Assembly: GCF_022095695.1 (NCBI RefSeq)
Contig: NZ_JAIFZM010000003.1
Coordinates: forward strand, 186,001 to 250,000
Length of the DNA: 64,000 nt
DNA from: Oceanobacillus jordanicus
GTDB taxonomy: Bacteria; Bacillota; Bacilli; Bacillales; Amphibacillaceae
Direction of reading: 5' to 3'
The notes beneath the pieces are model-generated. The model was given only the letters and a program-made list of their open reading frames with translations, made no database searches and was not told where the DNA came from. Shown here in pieces: positions 8,552 through 19,396 of this stretch; within the stretch, counting starts at the first letter, position 1; each line of letters starts with the position of its first letter. Made by a program: the position numbers and the translations under genes.

Positions 8552-8680
8552 TTAATAGAAACCGCCGCCGTAGCCGCCGCCATAGCCACCACCAGTATAA
8601 GCAGTTCCGATAATGATCAATAAAATAAACAATACAACTAACAGCGCAAAACCGCTGCCGTAGCCTTCACCTTTACTCAT
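8552..8680 (-). CDS. yjcZ: YjcZ family small sporulation protein
   Basis: A 42-residue protein: a short [11 protein letters not shown] head, one hydrophobic helix ([14 protein letters not shown]), then a Gly/Tyr repeat tail ([13 protein letters not shown]). This layout is characteristic of the YjcZ/YhjA-like small peptides made during sporulation and often found in spore coats. AGGAGGG sits 7 bases before the ATG. Upstream on the minus strand, CATAAAGTA (8718-8710) fits the CATANNNTA -10 box of mother-cell sigma factors E/K, although I could not find a matching -35. Confidence 0.85.
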   Translation of the reverse strand: MSKGEGYGSGFALLVVLFILLIIIGTAYTGGGYGGGYGGGFY

Positions 8681-8767
8681 TGCTTTCCCTCCTCTTTTGC
8701 CGATTAATATACTTTATGCTGCTAGACGCTTTTTGGGAGGGAATTTGCAAAGAATGGGCGCATTTTA

Positions 8768-9523
8768 TTATAAGAAATCTTTTACGTTATAAATCTTTCC
8801 ATTTTCTATATTGGCTTCATTTGTAAGTATATCAACTAATACTCCGCCTACTGTATCTGTATCCTTTAACGCTTTATCTTCCTTGTAGGATTTAAATGTT
8901 TCAACATTGGTAAATTCTTCTGGTGAAGCAGCGCGAATCTTCTCTTGCATTCCTGTATCCATAATCCCAGGGCTAAATGCAAACACCTTATTTCCTGTTC
9001 CCCTCTCATCTTGCTCAATTGCAACTGTTTGGGTGTACATATTAATACTCGCTTTTGTACTGCAGTAAGCACTCCAGCCGGAAATTGGACGTTCTGCTGC
9101 TCCAGAGGTAACCGTAGCGCCGATAAAGGAGAATCCTTTAGATGATGCTTCCTTCAAGAATAAATTCGTCATAACCATTGGAGCGATCGTGTTAACTTGT
9201 ACATGATATGCCAATTCACTGCTTTTCGTATTCATAGCCTGATCAACAGGGTCAATTACAGCAGCATTGTTAACAAGATAAAGGGCGCTAATTTCATGAC
9301 TCCACTGATTTTTTATTTTACTGCAAGTCTCTTCAACTGTCTCTACATCACCTAAGTCACATTGGAATTGTTGAAAGGTCACATTATTTTCCTCAGCAAG
9401 TTTGTTAAGTCCGCTCGCTTCCGATCTAGAAATCCCCATGACATGGATTTCCTGTTCAAGTAGAAGCTTTGCGACAGAATACCCTAATCCTTTAGATACA
9501 CCTGTTACAATGGCATACTTCAT
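8768..9523 (-). CDS. SDR-family oxidoreductase, benzil reductase/sepiapterin reductase-like
   Basis: A 251-residue short-chain dehydrogenase using NADP(H). The nucleotide-binding motif TGVSKGLG is at 7-14, NNAA is near residue 87, and the catalytic pair YCSTK (Y-x3-K) is near 150-155, preceded by a conserved Ser in the VTSGA stretch. Overall it most resembles B. subtilis YueD, an (S)-benzoin-forming benzil reductase. The physiological substrate is not known. It lies 21 bases from the dipeptidase gene, in the same direction. Confidence 0.82.
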   Translation of the reverse strand: MKYAIVTGVSKGLGYSVAKLLLEQEIHVMGISRSEASGLNKLAEENNVTFQQFQCDLGDVETVEETCSKIKNQWSHEISALYLVNNAAVIDPVDQAMNTKSSELAYHVQVNTIAPMVMTNLFLKEASSKGFSFIGATVTSGAAERPISGWSAYCSTKASINMYTQTVAIEQDERGTGNKVFAFSPGIMDTGMQEKIRAASPEEFTNVETFKSYKEDKALKDTDTVGGVLVDILTNEANIENGKIYNVKDFL

Positions 9524-9544
9524 TAGATAACCCCCAATGTTTCA

Positions 9545-10915
9545 TTATTTATCGTTTACTTCATTCCAATAGTACGCTAATGTTTCCATTCCTTTATGAA
9601 AACTATCTAATGGGAAGCTTTCATTTGGAGAATGTAGTCTATCATCAGGTGTTCCAAAGCCTAGTAAAACAATTGGCATTTGATATATTGCCTCCATCCA
9701 TTCCACAACAGGTATAGAGCCCCCCATTCTAACATAAACGGTCTCTTTGCCAAATGCTTTCGTGTAGCTGGCTGCCGCTTTTTTAATTAAAGCATGATCT
9801 GGATCCACTTTATATGCTTTTGCAGACAACTTTTCCTTTTTCACTTCAACTTTTACACCTGCTGGAGCGACGTTTTTGACGTGTTCCTCAAGTAATTGCT
9901 GTACTCGCTCTGGATCTTGTCCAGGTACAAGCCTGCATGTAATTTTTGCTGTGGCAGAGGATGGAATAATCGTTTTGGTACCTTCTCCTTGATAGCCCCC
10001 ATACATGCCATTTACTTCAAAAGTAGGGCGTGCCATGGTATGTTCCTTGGCTGAATAGCCTTTTTCCGAAACGGTTTCCGGAACACCTGTTGCTTGTACA
10101 TAATCTTCTCCCTTAACTTGGTCAATCAAGTCCCTTTCTTCATCAGACAGAGGCTCCACACCATCGTAGAAACCTTCGACCGTAACAACTTCCTCTTCAT
10201 TTTTCATGGAGGAAAGAATGTGACTTAGCGCCATCAGTGGATTGCGAACAGCACCCCCGTACATGCCTGAATGTAGGTCATGATCTGGTCCATTCACTGT
10301 AATTTCGATGCCAGTAAACCCTTTTAATCCGTAAAGTATAGTTGGCTGGTTTTTTTCTACCATCCCAGAGTCTGAAATTACGGCAAAGTCAGCTTGGAAC
10401 TGCTCCTTCTTCTCATGAAGGATTTTATATAAGTTCTCACTACCGATCTCTTCTTCTCCCTCAATACATACCTTTACGTTTAATGGTAATTTACCTTCTG
10501 TTTTCATGTAAGCTTCAAAGACAGCCAAATGCATAAATACTTGCCCTTTATCATCACTAGATCCTCTAGCAAAAATTCGCTCATTCCTAATTTCTGGTTT
10601 AAACGGATCACTGTCCCATAATTCAAGTGGATCAGCAGGCTGTACGTCGTAGTGACCATAAAACAGTACGGTAGGTGCTTCAGAGCCTGCGCCGTTATAT
10701 TCTGCATAAACAAGTGGGTGTCCACCCGTCTCCTGCTTTTCTATATTTTCAAATCCAATGTCGTGTAAGTATGTAGTAATGAAATCCGCTGCTTTGTGAA
10801 TGTCCTGTTTATGTGCGCTATCTGTACTCACACTCGGGATAGCTAAAAATTCAAATAATTTATCTTGCAAACGTTGCTGATTATCCTGTAAATACTTCAA
10901 AACCTCTTGGCTCAT
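9545..10915 (-). CDS. M20 family metallopeptidase (dipeptidase)
   Basis: A 456-residue di-zinc exopeptidase. Ligand motifs are in order: FYGHYDVQP (His and Asp), ARGSSDDKGQ (bridging Asp), EGEEEIGSE (general-base Glu and metal Glu), VISDSG (Asp) and LHSPNE near the C terminus (His). The central dimerisation domain is present at its normal position. This is the carnosinase/CNDP-like group; the substrate is probably small dipeptides. AGGAGGAG precedes the ATG. It may be co-transcribed with the SDR gene downstream. Confidence 0.88.
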   Translation of the reverse strand: MSQEVLKYLQDNQQRLQDKLFEFLAIPSVSTDSAHKQDIHKAADFITTYLHDIGFENIEKQETGGHPLVYAEYNGAGSEAPTVLFYGHYDVQPADPLELWDSDPFKPEIRNERIFARGSSDDKGQVFMHLAVFEAYMKTEGKLPLNVKVCIEGEEEIGSENLYKILHEKKEQFQADFAVISDSGMVEKNQPTILYGLKGFTGIEITVNGPDHDLHSGMYGGAVRNPLMALSHILSSMKNEEEVVTVEGFYDGVEPLSDEERDLIDQVKGEDYVQATGVPETVSEKGYSAKEHTMARPTFEVNGMYGGYQGEGTKTIIPSSATAKITCRLVPGQDPERVQQLLEEHVKNVAPAGVKVEVKKEKLSAKAYKVDPDHALIKKAAASYTKAFGKETVYVRMGGSIPVVEWMEAIYQMPIVLLGFGTPDDRLHSPNESFPLDSFHKGMETLAYYWNEVNDK

Positions 10916-11233
10916 CGTATTACTCCTCCTAAAATTTCATGTTGGTACTTATTTTAGCATATTTACTCAAATAACTTCCATTACACTGATTAAGGATGTT
11001 TGGCTCTCACCAATTCTTTTAAAAACGAGCAAAAAAAGTTGCAGAAACATACTCATTTTATCAGTAAATACTTGACGTGATATAGTTCTCTAATTATCCC
11101 GCCGGAGTTGTGTATATCTTACGCTGTATGCTACTTCTTCAAGAAAAAAAAATAAAAATCCAAACTAGATTGAATGAAAAAATCATAGTTCGGATCTTCT
11201 TTTCACTAAACACTTTCGTGCCAGCCTCTATAT
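10916..11233. other. Intergenic region of about 320 bases
   Basis: Apart from the mccB terminator at its right end I see no gene, repeat or clear regulatory motif. A 68-codon plus-strand reading starting at 11110 lacks a ribosome binding site and runs over the terminator and the end of mccB, so it is not a gene. Confidence 0.6.
11146..11200 (-). terminator. Intrinsic terminator of the yrrT-luxS-mccAB operon
   Basis: On the minus strand, imperfect arms ATCCGAACTATGAT and ATCTAGTTTGGAT are followed by TTTTTATTTTTTTT. Confidence 0.7.
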
Positions 11234-13299
<2,066 letters not shown>

Positions 13300-13340
13300 G
13301 TATCTTCGCCTTCCTTTTTGTGGTCGGGCTTAGCCCTACC

Positions 13341-13802
13341 TTAAAATACTTCCTGCCATTCATTTCGATGTGCAAGCATTTCCTTGGCAATTTCCTTAGC
13401 ACCTTCTAGGCTGTGATTGGCAGACCAGCCACATTGCACCTCGTTACATGCAGGCACTTCATTAGCCTCTATTACGTCATGTAGCGTTTTTTCCAATGTA
13501 TCTAAAATCTCTTCATAGTTATCATGATTTATAACAGATAAATAAAAACCTGTTTGACATCCCATCGGACCAATATCCAAAACACTGTCCATATGATTAC
13601 GAATGTTTTCTGCCATCAAGTGCTCGATTGAATGAAGCCCAGCCATCTCCATATGTTCTTTATTCGGCTGTTTAAACCGAATATCATATTTATATACCTT
13701 ATCTCCGTTTGCACCCTCTGTCACACCTACTAAACGTACATATGGCGCTTTTACTTTCGTGTGATCCAGATTAAAGCTTTCCACGTTCATTTTTACTGCC
13801 AT
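13341..13802 (-). CDS. luxS: S-ribosylhomocysteine lyase (autoinducer-2 synthase)
   Basis: A 153-residue metalloenzyme converting S-ribosylhomocysteine to homocysteine and the AI-2 precursor DPD. Metal ligands H57 and H61 with catalytic E60 are in the HSIEH motif, and the third ligand is C124 in CNEVQCGWS; the catalytic C82 is in MGCQTG. In B. subtilis luxS is a separate locus, whereas here it sits between yrrT and mccA, feeding homocysteine straight into MccA. GGAGGAGAG precedes the ATG. Confidence 0.97.
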   Translation of the reverse strand: MAVKMNVESFNLDHTKVKAPYVRLVGVTEGANGDKVYKYDIRFKQPNKEHMEMAGLHSIEHLMAENIRNHMDSVLDIGPMGCQTGFYLSVINHDNYEEILDTLEKTLHDVIEANEVPACNEVQCGWSANHSLEGAKEIAKEMLAHRNEWQEVF

Positions 13803-13819
13803 AATGATCTCTCCTCCAA

Positions 13820-14461
13820 TTACTTCATTCGCTCAGCCTTTATCAGCCAAACAAAATCATTCATTTGTTTAAATGTTACATCAAATTTGTGTGTATTGAA
13901 AATAGTTTGAATTACAGGAATTGTTGTATAATATTCTCTCTCAAGGTCCTCAGCTAAATCTGCGAACCCCTTTTTCCTGGCATCATCGATCGCTTTTTGC
14001 TTATGTGCCTCCGACTGGAAGATTGTATCGCCAAATATGATCTTTCCTTCTGCCGGCAATAGAGCGGAGAACTGTTTAATTGCAACATCTTTCTCTTCAT
14101 CTGTTAAATGATGGAAGGCATACGTACTTACAATCGTCTCCACATCGGAAGGAAGAGTTGGATAATCTAGAAAATCTCCTTCCTGCACAGTCAGCTCAGG
14201 TAATTTTGCTGCAGCAATACTGCGCATTTCATTGGAAGGCTCAACTCCTACCACTTCACTTCCTTTTTCCAGAAGTTTTGCAGCGAGGTTTCCTGTTCCC
14301 ACGCCAAATTCCACTATCGTTCCAGAGGCGTGTCTAACCACCTCTGTTAATATATCATCATAATTGGCAAATACTGCAGCATACTGGGGATCATCCCCTG
14401 CTACACTGTCGTCATAGGTATCTGCCCAATCTGTAAAAATGTCAAGAAATTCCCGCCCCAT
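13820..14461 (-). CDS. yrrT: SAM-dependent methyltransferase YrrT
   Basis: A 213-residue class I methyltransferase. Motif [12 protein letters not shown] is near residues 46-56, an acidic VGVEPS follows, and [13 protein letters not shown] is the post-motif region. It heads the operon as yrrT does in B. subtilis (yrrT-mtnN-mccA-mccB), which makes the assignment firm although the methylated substrate is not known. No clear CymR operator could be picked out upstream. Confidence 0.85.
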   Translation of the reverse strand: MGREFLDIFTDWADTYDDSVAGDDPQYAAVFANYDDILTEVVRHASGTIVEFGVGTGNLAAKLLEKGSEVVGVEPSNEMRSIAAAKLPELTVQEGDFLDYPTLPSDVETIVSTYAFHHLTDEEKDVAIKQFSALLPAEGKIIFGDTIFQSEAHKQKAIDDARKKGFADLAEDLEREYYTTIPVIQTIFNTHKFDVTFKQMNDFVWLIKAERMK

Positions 14462-14651
14462 AACCCCTACACTCCTTTAAAAATAATTAATCCATAGTAT
14501 TACACTTGGTATAGTAAGAATTATATGTATTACAATATCATATGTTACCGTTTTTAAAAAGCATCTTTTCTCCAATATAAATTAATTTAATCATTGCAAT
14601 GTTCAAATAAAAATACTTATAAAAAACGTAGCACCATACCATTTAACCATA

Positions 14652-14683
14652 TAAAAACACCCCAAAACTCAAACTTTTGGGGT
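14652..14683 (-). terminator. Intrinsic terminator of the YhcN/YlaJ lipoprotein gene
   Basis: Perfect arms ACCCCAAAA and TTTTGGGGT with a seven-base loop, followed on the minus strand by GTTTTTAT. Confidence 0.8.
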
Positions 14684-14711
14684 GGGTACCACGTGATGCT
14701 TCTTTTTATGT

Positions 14712-15401
14712 TTAGTTATTTTGCGGGAAGAGACGTTCTACCATATTACCAAATTGGTCAAAAAATCCTTCAATTGGCTCACCATTGTTCATATCATCAA
14801 TATAACCATTGGTTAGATCTCTAAAATCTGGATTCGTTGATACGTAAACATTATCAATATCCTTGTCCACGGATTTTACAATCTTAGAAATCTTATCTTT
14901 TACTTCGTCTGATACTTCTTCACCGTTACCATTACCATTTCCTGCATTGGTATCATTATCGTAAGTATCCGTATTCTCTACACCGGTATTATCGTCATCA
15001 TTTGCGCCAGTACCATTATTACCACCGTTATTAGTATCCGTATTGTTACCATTTCCGTTACCCTTTTGGTTTTTCACCTCTGCAGCAACGTACGCATTAT
15101 TTTCTGTCGTTAATACATAAACTTGATCAATTTCATCTATTTCACTTTTAATCTTATCAGCGGCTTCTTCTGAAACCTCATATTCCTGTTGCCCATCTCC
15201 AGCATTTCGATTCTGATCGCGTTCCGAGTCCCTCGCCATTTCATAGCTACGGTCCCCACTCATTCCCTCACCTGTATTATTGAATCTTGTTTGTTCTACA
15301 TTGTTATCACCAGTAGCGTCTTCTTGGTTTCCATTAGAATCCCCACAACCAGCAAGCGCCACAGTAAGTACTGTAACTGCACTAATTAGTTTCCATTTCA
15401 T
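14712..15401 (-). CDS. YhcN/YlaJ family sporulation lipoprotein
   Basis: A 229-residue lipoprotein with signal peptide and lipobox LAGC at about 16-19. After it come two copies of the family unit: residues ~76-105 (EVSEEAADKIKSEIDEIDQVYVLTTENNAYVA) and ~162-200 (EVSDEVKDKISKIVKSVDKDIDNVYVSTNPDF). They are separated by a low-complexity Asn/Gly/Asp linker of about 50 residues. Family members sit in forespore membranes or spore coats and help germination or outgrowth. A sigma-G type promoter lies upstream at 15431-15459, consistent with forespore expression. The ribosome binding site AAAGGAGG is strong. Confidence 0.85.
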   Translation of the reverse strand: MKWKLISAVTVLTVALAGCGDSNGNQEDATGDNNVEQTRFNNTGEGMSGDRSYEMARDSERDQNRNAGDGQQEYEVSEEAADKIKSEIDEIDQVYVLTTENNAYVAAEVKNQKGNGNGNNTDTNNGGNNGTGANDDDNTGVENTDTYDNDTNAGNGNGNGEEVSDEVKDKISKIVKSVDKDIDNVYVSTNPDFRDLTNGYIDDMNNGEPIEGFFDQFGNMVERLFPQNN

Positions 15402-15430
15402 CTATTTACTACCTCCTTTTCATTTGGTGT

Positions 15431-15459
15431 TAGTATGTAACAGTTTCTCTTACTTATTC
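15431..15459 (-). promoter_or_regulatory. Sigma-G/F type forespore promoter
   Basis: On the minus strand GAATA (15459-15455), a 17-base spacer, and CATACTA (15437-15431) match the forespore consensus (GNATA, CATNNTA). It lies about 30 bases upstream of the YhcN/YlaJ gene start. Confidence 0.65.
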
Positions 15460-15591
15460 CCACGAATACCCCAAAACTTTTAAGCTTTTTTATAGAACCT
15501 TAATATGGCAACGACACCATTTTTGTTTCAGACAATATATATAAAATGCGGGGACAATAAATATAACCCTTACAATTAAGGAGGGGTATGA

Positions 15592-15828
15592 ATGGATATT
15601 CCTGATTATGACAAAGCATTGTATTTCACACTGTGGGGCCAATGGGATGATTTGCTTGTTTTAATGGTACGTACCAAAGATGATATGCTTTCAAAGAAAA
15701 TACAACTTTTTCTACACGCTTATCATTATTCCCTTGACCAAAGTAAAATCATGTCTTCCCACGATAATTTACTGTATTATGTAGACCATGCCATGAAATA
15801 CGAACCAGTACCTATAATGGAAATATAA
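15592..15828 (+). CDS. YhdB-like small protein of unknown function
   Basis: A 78-residue soluble protein beginning MDIPDYDKALYFTLWGQWDD. Length and sequence resemble B. subtilis YhdB, whose function is not known. AAGGAGGGG directly precedes the ATG and a strong terminator follows, so it is a real single-gene unit. No cysteines, membrane segments or catalytic motif can be seen. Confidence 0.72.
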   Translation: MDIPDYDKALYFTLWGQWDDLLVLMVRTKDDMLSKKIQLFLHAYHYSLDQSKIMSSHDNLLYYVDHAMKYEPVPIMEI

Positions 15829-15833
15829 CAAAA

Positions 15834-15873
15834 GGCTGCGATTCCTATTTAGCGGAATCGCAGCCCCTTTTTA
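15834..15873. terminator. Bidirectional intrinsic terminator between yhdB-like gene and rsgI
   Basis: Arms GGCTGCGATTCC and GGAATCGCAGCC are perfectly complementary. T-runs follow on the plus strand and TTTTG follows on the minus strand. Confidence 0.88.
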
Positions 15874-15917
15874 TTGGCTATTTATAAGACTTACCTAACC
15901 GGAACCTATTTCACCCT

Positions 15918-16685
15918 TCACTTTTCTTCTGAAAGACGGTTTTTTTCGAAATAAAAGGAATGAATAATAGCTTTCTGTTCGTCATTCAGATTCAAAGCAC
16001 TTGTAGAGTTCTGAGAGGGCTCCGCCCGGTTAATCATTTCAGCCAATTTTTCATTTGTTGGTTTACCCGCTTTCTCAGCAGATTTTCGTACATAATGCGG
16101 CACGTGAAATGCCGTAATACGCCAGCTATCATCTCGTTTTCGGGAAAAGGCATTTAAATTACGCAAAAGCCTATTTTCTCCATGATATTTATTAGGATAA
16201 CTAACGCCTATAAGCATATCTTTCTTCTCCCCAACAAGACCCGATTTTTCACTTTGTTCCATAATTTTTTCAATAACAGTTTCCATCTTTCTATCCCTAT
16301 ATTGGGATAATTTCATACCTACCTGTTCTGCATCTTCGTTAAGATAGCGTATAGATTGAACATGGAATTTGTTATCTACTTCGAGTTCAAAGCTTCGTTT
16401 TATATCAATGCTTAAATAGGCTAACGTTTTATTATTTGCCAGTGCGAAATAAATTGGCAATACAAATAAGAGCAGCGCACAGACCAATACAATCAGTCGA
16501 CCAGGGATTTGCCAAACCTTACGTAACAAGAAAATATAGCCTCTTCTTTCTGCTCGATATATTTCAAAAGGAATCTCATTTCCAATGTCTACATGTTTCA
16601 CTGGCATTGCTTTATGAAAGGTACCATCTTTATCCATTACGATGGTATATGTATGCCGGTGTTCCATGACAATACCTTTTCTCAC
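15918..16685 (-). CDS. rsgI: Anti-sigma-I factor RsgI, short form
   Basis: A 255-residue single-pass membrane protein. The N-terminal ~50 residues are the RsgI domain that binds SigI (KGIVMEHRHTYTIVM...). A membrane helix lies at about residues 64-84, and a ~170-residue outer domain follows (YLSIDIKRSFELEVDNKFHVQ), typical of RsgI periplasmic regions. B. subtilis RsgI is about 380 residues, so the outside part here is shorter and no carbohydrate-binding module is visible. The GTG start overlaps the sigI stop (GTGA); an ATG six codons later is possible. Confidence 0.88.
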   Translation of the reverse strand: MRKGIVMEHRHTYTIVMDKDGTFHKAMPVKHVDIGNEIPFEIYRAERRGYIFLLRKVWQIPGRLIVLVCALLLFVLPIYFALANNKTLAYLSIDIKRSFELEVDNKFHVQSIRYLNEDAEQVGMKLSQYRDRKMETVIEKIMEQSEKSGLVGEKKDMLIGVSYPNKYHGENRLLRNLNAFSRKRDDSWRITAFHVPHYVRKSAEKAGKPTNEKLAEMINRAEPSQNSTSALNLNDEQKAIIHSFYFEKNRLSEEK

Positions 16686-17413
16686 TGACCCACCCCCTTA
16701 AGATAGTCCTTTAGATACAAGTAATCTTCCGTCAGTACGATAAATACAGCAAGTATAAATTTACGGTTCCTCTCCAATGTTTTTTTGCTGACATCTACCT
16801 TTCGCACCAGTTGTTTGATAGGAAGCTTTTTCTTACTAAAAACGAACGCACGCAGTTCAGGATCTTCATACAAAGTCCTGGCTGTCTTAACAGCTGATTC
16901 ACGTGCATCCCTATGTTTAGGCGAGACTTCTGTCAATTCGGCAAATGTAAGCTTATAAGCAGCTAGTTTTTCTTTATAGTCTGCGATCTCTTCTTTTCTA
17001 TGCCAAGTGTCCTGTTCTTCTTGGTATTTTTCTTTCACTGCCGCGATTTCCAAGGGGTTGTCCATTTGCTCTGCATCAAACGTCTCATCAAGGGAGATTG
17101 GTGTAGGACGTTTTTTTATATAGCGAATATAATCGATAACCTTCCGTTTTATAACCAATTTAGCAAAGGATAAAAAAGAACTTCCTTTATCAGAAGAATA
17201 AGACATCATCGCCTCATTAAATGCTGAAAGGCCAATGCTAAATTCGTCATCTCTTTTGGGGTCAATATATCGCTTGCAGACTTCGGAAACACACTTTGCA
17301 ATGAATGGTTGATACGTCTTTAAAAGATAGTTTTGTGTATGCATATCTCCCCTTTGAACAGAGGAAATCATTTCTTCTAGAGGTTTGCCTTTTAACGACT
17401 GCTCTTTTATCAA
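16682..17413 (-). CDS. sigI: RNA polymerase sigma factor SigI
   Basis: A 243-residue alternative sigma factor of the heat/envelope-stress SigI type. The region-2-like segment includes DEFSIGLSAFNEAMMSY (core binding) and SFAKLVIKRKVIDYIR (-10 recognition); the C-terminal region ends in VDVSKKTLERNRKFILAVFIVLTEDY, a SigI hallmark. The start codon is TTG at 17413 with GGGGGTG seven bases upstream. It is translationally coupled to rsgI, the usual sigma/anti-sigma pair. Confidence 0.92.
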   Translation of the reverse strand: MIKEQSLKGKPLEEMISSVQRGDMHTQNYLLKTYQPFIAKCVSEVCKRYIDPKRDDEFSIGLSAFNEAMMSYSSDKGSSFLSFAKLVIKRKVIDYIRYIKKRPTPISLDETFDAEQMDNPLEIAAVKEKYQEEQDTWHRKEEIADYKEKLAAYKLTFAELTEVSPKHRDARESAVKTARTLYEDPELRAFVFSKKKLPIKQLVRKVDVSKKTLERNRKFILAVFIVLTEDYLYLKDYLKGVGQ

Positions 17414-17440
17414 CCTAGAACACCCCCAGGCATTACAAAA

Positions 17441-17469
17441 TTCGATTTTTTTTGTTTCTTTTTGGGTGT
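17441..17469 (-). promoter_or_regulatory. Possible SigI autoregulatory promoter
   Basis: On the minus strand ACACCC (17469-17464) and CGAA (17444-17441) are separated by 19 bases of A-rich spacer. SigI promoters are described with a CCC-containing -35 and a CGAA-type -10. The -10 would lie about 28 bases before the sigI start codon. The spacing is on the long side, so this is tentative. Confidence 0.35.
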
Positions 17470-17715
17470 AACCATAAAGTATTTCGTATGCACAGAAACT
17501 GTATATTTATATATTTCATTTATTTGAGTTCGGTAAGTTGTCATTTTTATTGTCACCAGCTTATTTTATAATAGAATTAAAATGTCAGTCTGATTAATCT
17601 TACCGTACCGTATACACTGTTGCTATCTCAAAACAATTACAATTTGTTTAAAATATAATTACCACCACGACCGCCAATGAATATATACCCACACCTATAT
17701 ACCTAGTCGCTTCCA

Positions 17716-17753
17716 AAAATAAAAAAGACCCTCAGCAGTCGATGCTGAAAGGC
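17716..17753 (-). terminator. Intrinsic terminator of the PRC-barrel gene
   Basis: Minus-strand arms CCTTTCAGCA and TGCTGAGGG, followed by TCTTTTTTATTTTT. Confidence 0.75.
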
Positions 17754-17769
17754 CCGTGTGTTTACCTCT

Positions 17770-18486
17770 TTATAAACTTGTGAGTATCATATCCTTTGAA
17801 TTATATTTGGTATCATTTTTTGTTTCGGCTAATGATCCCTTAATATAAATATCTCGCTCAAACCAATCAACAGACTCAATTTGATCTGTATGGTAGACAA
17901 AGTATTGCTCCTTCGTATACGTTTCACTATCTTGTACGACGAAATAACGCAACTTCCAATATTCTGAATCAAAGACCATATCTGCGACTGTACCTATTTT
18001 ACCATCATCGGCATGCACTTTAAATTCTATCGTTTCGTCTTCACTACGCAGATTATAGTGACTCTGCGCTTCTAATTGCTGATCAAACACCTCTGGCTGT
18101 GGTTCTTCAACAGGAGGAAATTGTGCCAATGGTCGATCATTAGATCCCCAAAGCATATTTCCTGCCCAGTATCTGTTCCAGCCGTAGTATCCAATTAAAC
18201 TATCCTCTACATCTTTTGATACTGCACTTTCTTCAGAGATGGAAGGACTGTTACGTACCTTCTCCTTATCATACTCTACCTCTAAGTGCTTATCATTTTC
18301 ATTAAGTGTAATAAACGAAGATGGGGAGAGGAGTACACGGCGGCCCGGAAGCCATTTCCTCGTGTCTACAATTGCATAACGAATAGCCCATTTTTCATCG
18401 TCAAAATAAAGATCCTTTACTTTACCCATTACACCATCTGCTGCATGGATATTGTATGTTTTTAGTTCGGAAGTAAAAAATAACAT
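17770..18486 (-). CDS. Double PRC-barrel domain protein
   Basis: A 238-residue soluble protein with two PRC-barrel domains: residues ~1-75 (KTYNIHAADGVMGKVKDLYFDDEKWAIRYAIVDT) and ~150-225 (FKVHADDGKIGTVADMVFDSEYWKLRYFVVQD). A linker rich in Pro and Glu joins them. PRC-barrels are small beta-barrels that bind RNA processing factors or photosynthetic complexes in other bacteria; proteins of this shape in Bacillaceae have no settled function. Strong AAGGAGGCG ribosome binding site and its own terminator suggest a single-gene unit. Confidence 0.78.
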   Translation of the reverse strand: MLFFTSELKTYNIHAADGVMGKVKDLYFDDEKWAIRYAIVDTRKWLPGRRVLLSPSSFITLNENDKHLEVEYDKEKVRNSPSISEESAVSKDVEDSLIGYYGWNRYWAGNMLWGSNDRPLAQFPPVEEPQPEVFDQQLEAQSHYNLRSEDETIEFKVHADDGKIGTVADMVFDSEYWKLRYFVVQDSETYTKEQYFVYHTDQIESVDWFERDIYIKGSLAETKNDTKYNSKDMILTSL

Positions 18487-18552
18487 GTAACTTCGCCTCC
18501 TTAAGACGTTTACAATATAAATACCCCCAAACAGTATGGATGAAACAAGAGG

Positions 18553-19368
18553 TTACATCTCATGATAATACGTAACAGGTATAAAGAGTCCTACCTTGCC
18601 TTCTGTCTCATGATCTAATGTCGCAAAAATTACCCCAATCACTTCGCCTTCTTCGTTAAAGACAGGACTACCACTGTTTCCCCGGTAAACAGGTGCCTTT
18701 ATCATCACCACTTCACGTTCCCAGTCGCTTAGCCTGGTGTGACCCACAATAGATCCTTGATTAGCTATTCCATTAAATCGCAAAGGATTTCCAATAAATG
18801 TAATAGACGCATTTTCTTTAAAAATCGGGGCATTTGCTAGCTTAAGTGACGGAAGGTCCTCCGCCTCGACTTTTAATACCGCTAAGTCGATCGCAGGATT
18901 AGTTTCCACCACCTCTGCTTCAAACAATCCGTCATCCGGAAAAGCAACCGTTACGTGGTCTTCTCCTTCTACCACATGATGGTTTGTCAAAATCGTACCT
19001 TCTTGGTTTATTGCAAAGCCAGTACCCTTACTATTCTCTGTTTCTACAACGACCACCGCTTGTTTATAGTTTCGTATGTCCTGATCGGTTGAAAGCTTTG
19101 TAGATGTGATGAGAAAATCAATTGCCGGGATAGAAAAGGTCTGGGGAATTAACGCGAACACATTGAAGGCTAAAGCTAGCGCAATCACCCAAAATACCCA
19201 CTTTGGAAAAGGACGTTTTGGTTTATCATCTTCTTTGGCCTTCGTTCTCTCTAAAGCTTTTCTGCGTTCTTCTTCCACAAGCTCATAAAGTTCTTCGTCA
19301 TCAAATTCCTCATATAAATCTTCATCTATAATGTCCGCTTTTTCTTGCTCTTCCCTATCTCTATCCAT
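18553..19368 (-). CDS. Membrane-anchored HtrA/DegP-like serine protease without PDZ domain
   Basis: A 271-residue protein with a highly acidic, Glu-rich cytosolic head (1-45), one membrane helix (about 55-75) and an outer trypsin-like domain. The catalytic triad is H131 (TNHHVV), D161 (AIDLAVL) and S232 (RGNSGSP). The protein stops right after the protease fold, so the PDZ domain of HtrA is absent. It probably acts in surface-protein quality control; the target is unknown. Confidence 0.85.
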   Translation of the reverse strand: MDRDREEQEKADIIDEDLYEEFDDEELYELVEEERRKALERTKAKEDDKPKRPFPKWVFWVIALALAFNVFALIPQTFSIPAIDFLITSTKLSTDQDIRNYKQAVVVVETENSKGTGFAINQEGTILTNHHVVEGEDHVTVAFPDDGLFEAEVVETNPAIDLAVLKVEAEDLPSLKLANAPIFKENASITFIGNPLRFNGIANQGSIVGHTRLSDWEREVVMIKAPVYRGNSGSPVFNEEGEVIGVIFATLDHETEGKVGLFIPVTYYHEM

Positions 19369-19396
19369 ACCTCACCCCGTGTTTTAAGCGGATTTC

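Noticed and set aside
14462-14600. CymR operator upstream of yrrT
   Set aside because: The region is AT-rich, but I could not fit the CymR consensus with confidence.
17421-17448. ACCCCC-N-CGAT on the plus strand as a SigI promoter
   Set aside because: The ACCCCC is only the complement of the sigI ribosome binding site, and no plus-strand gene follows.
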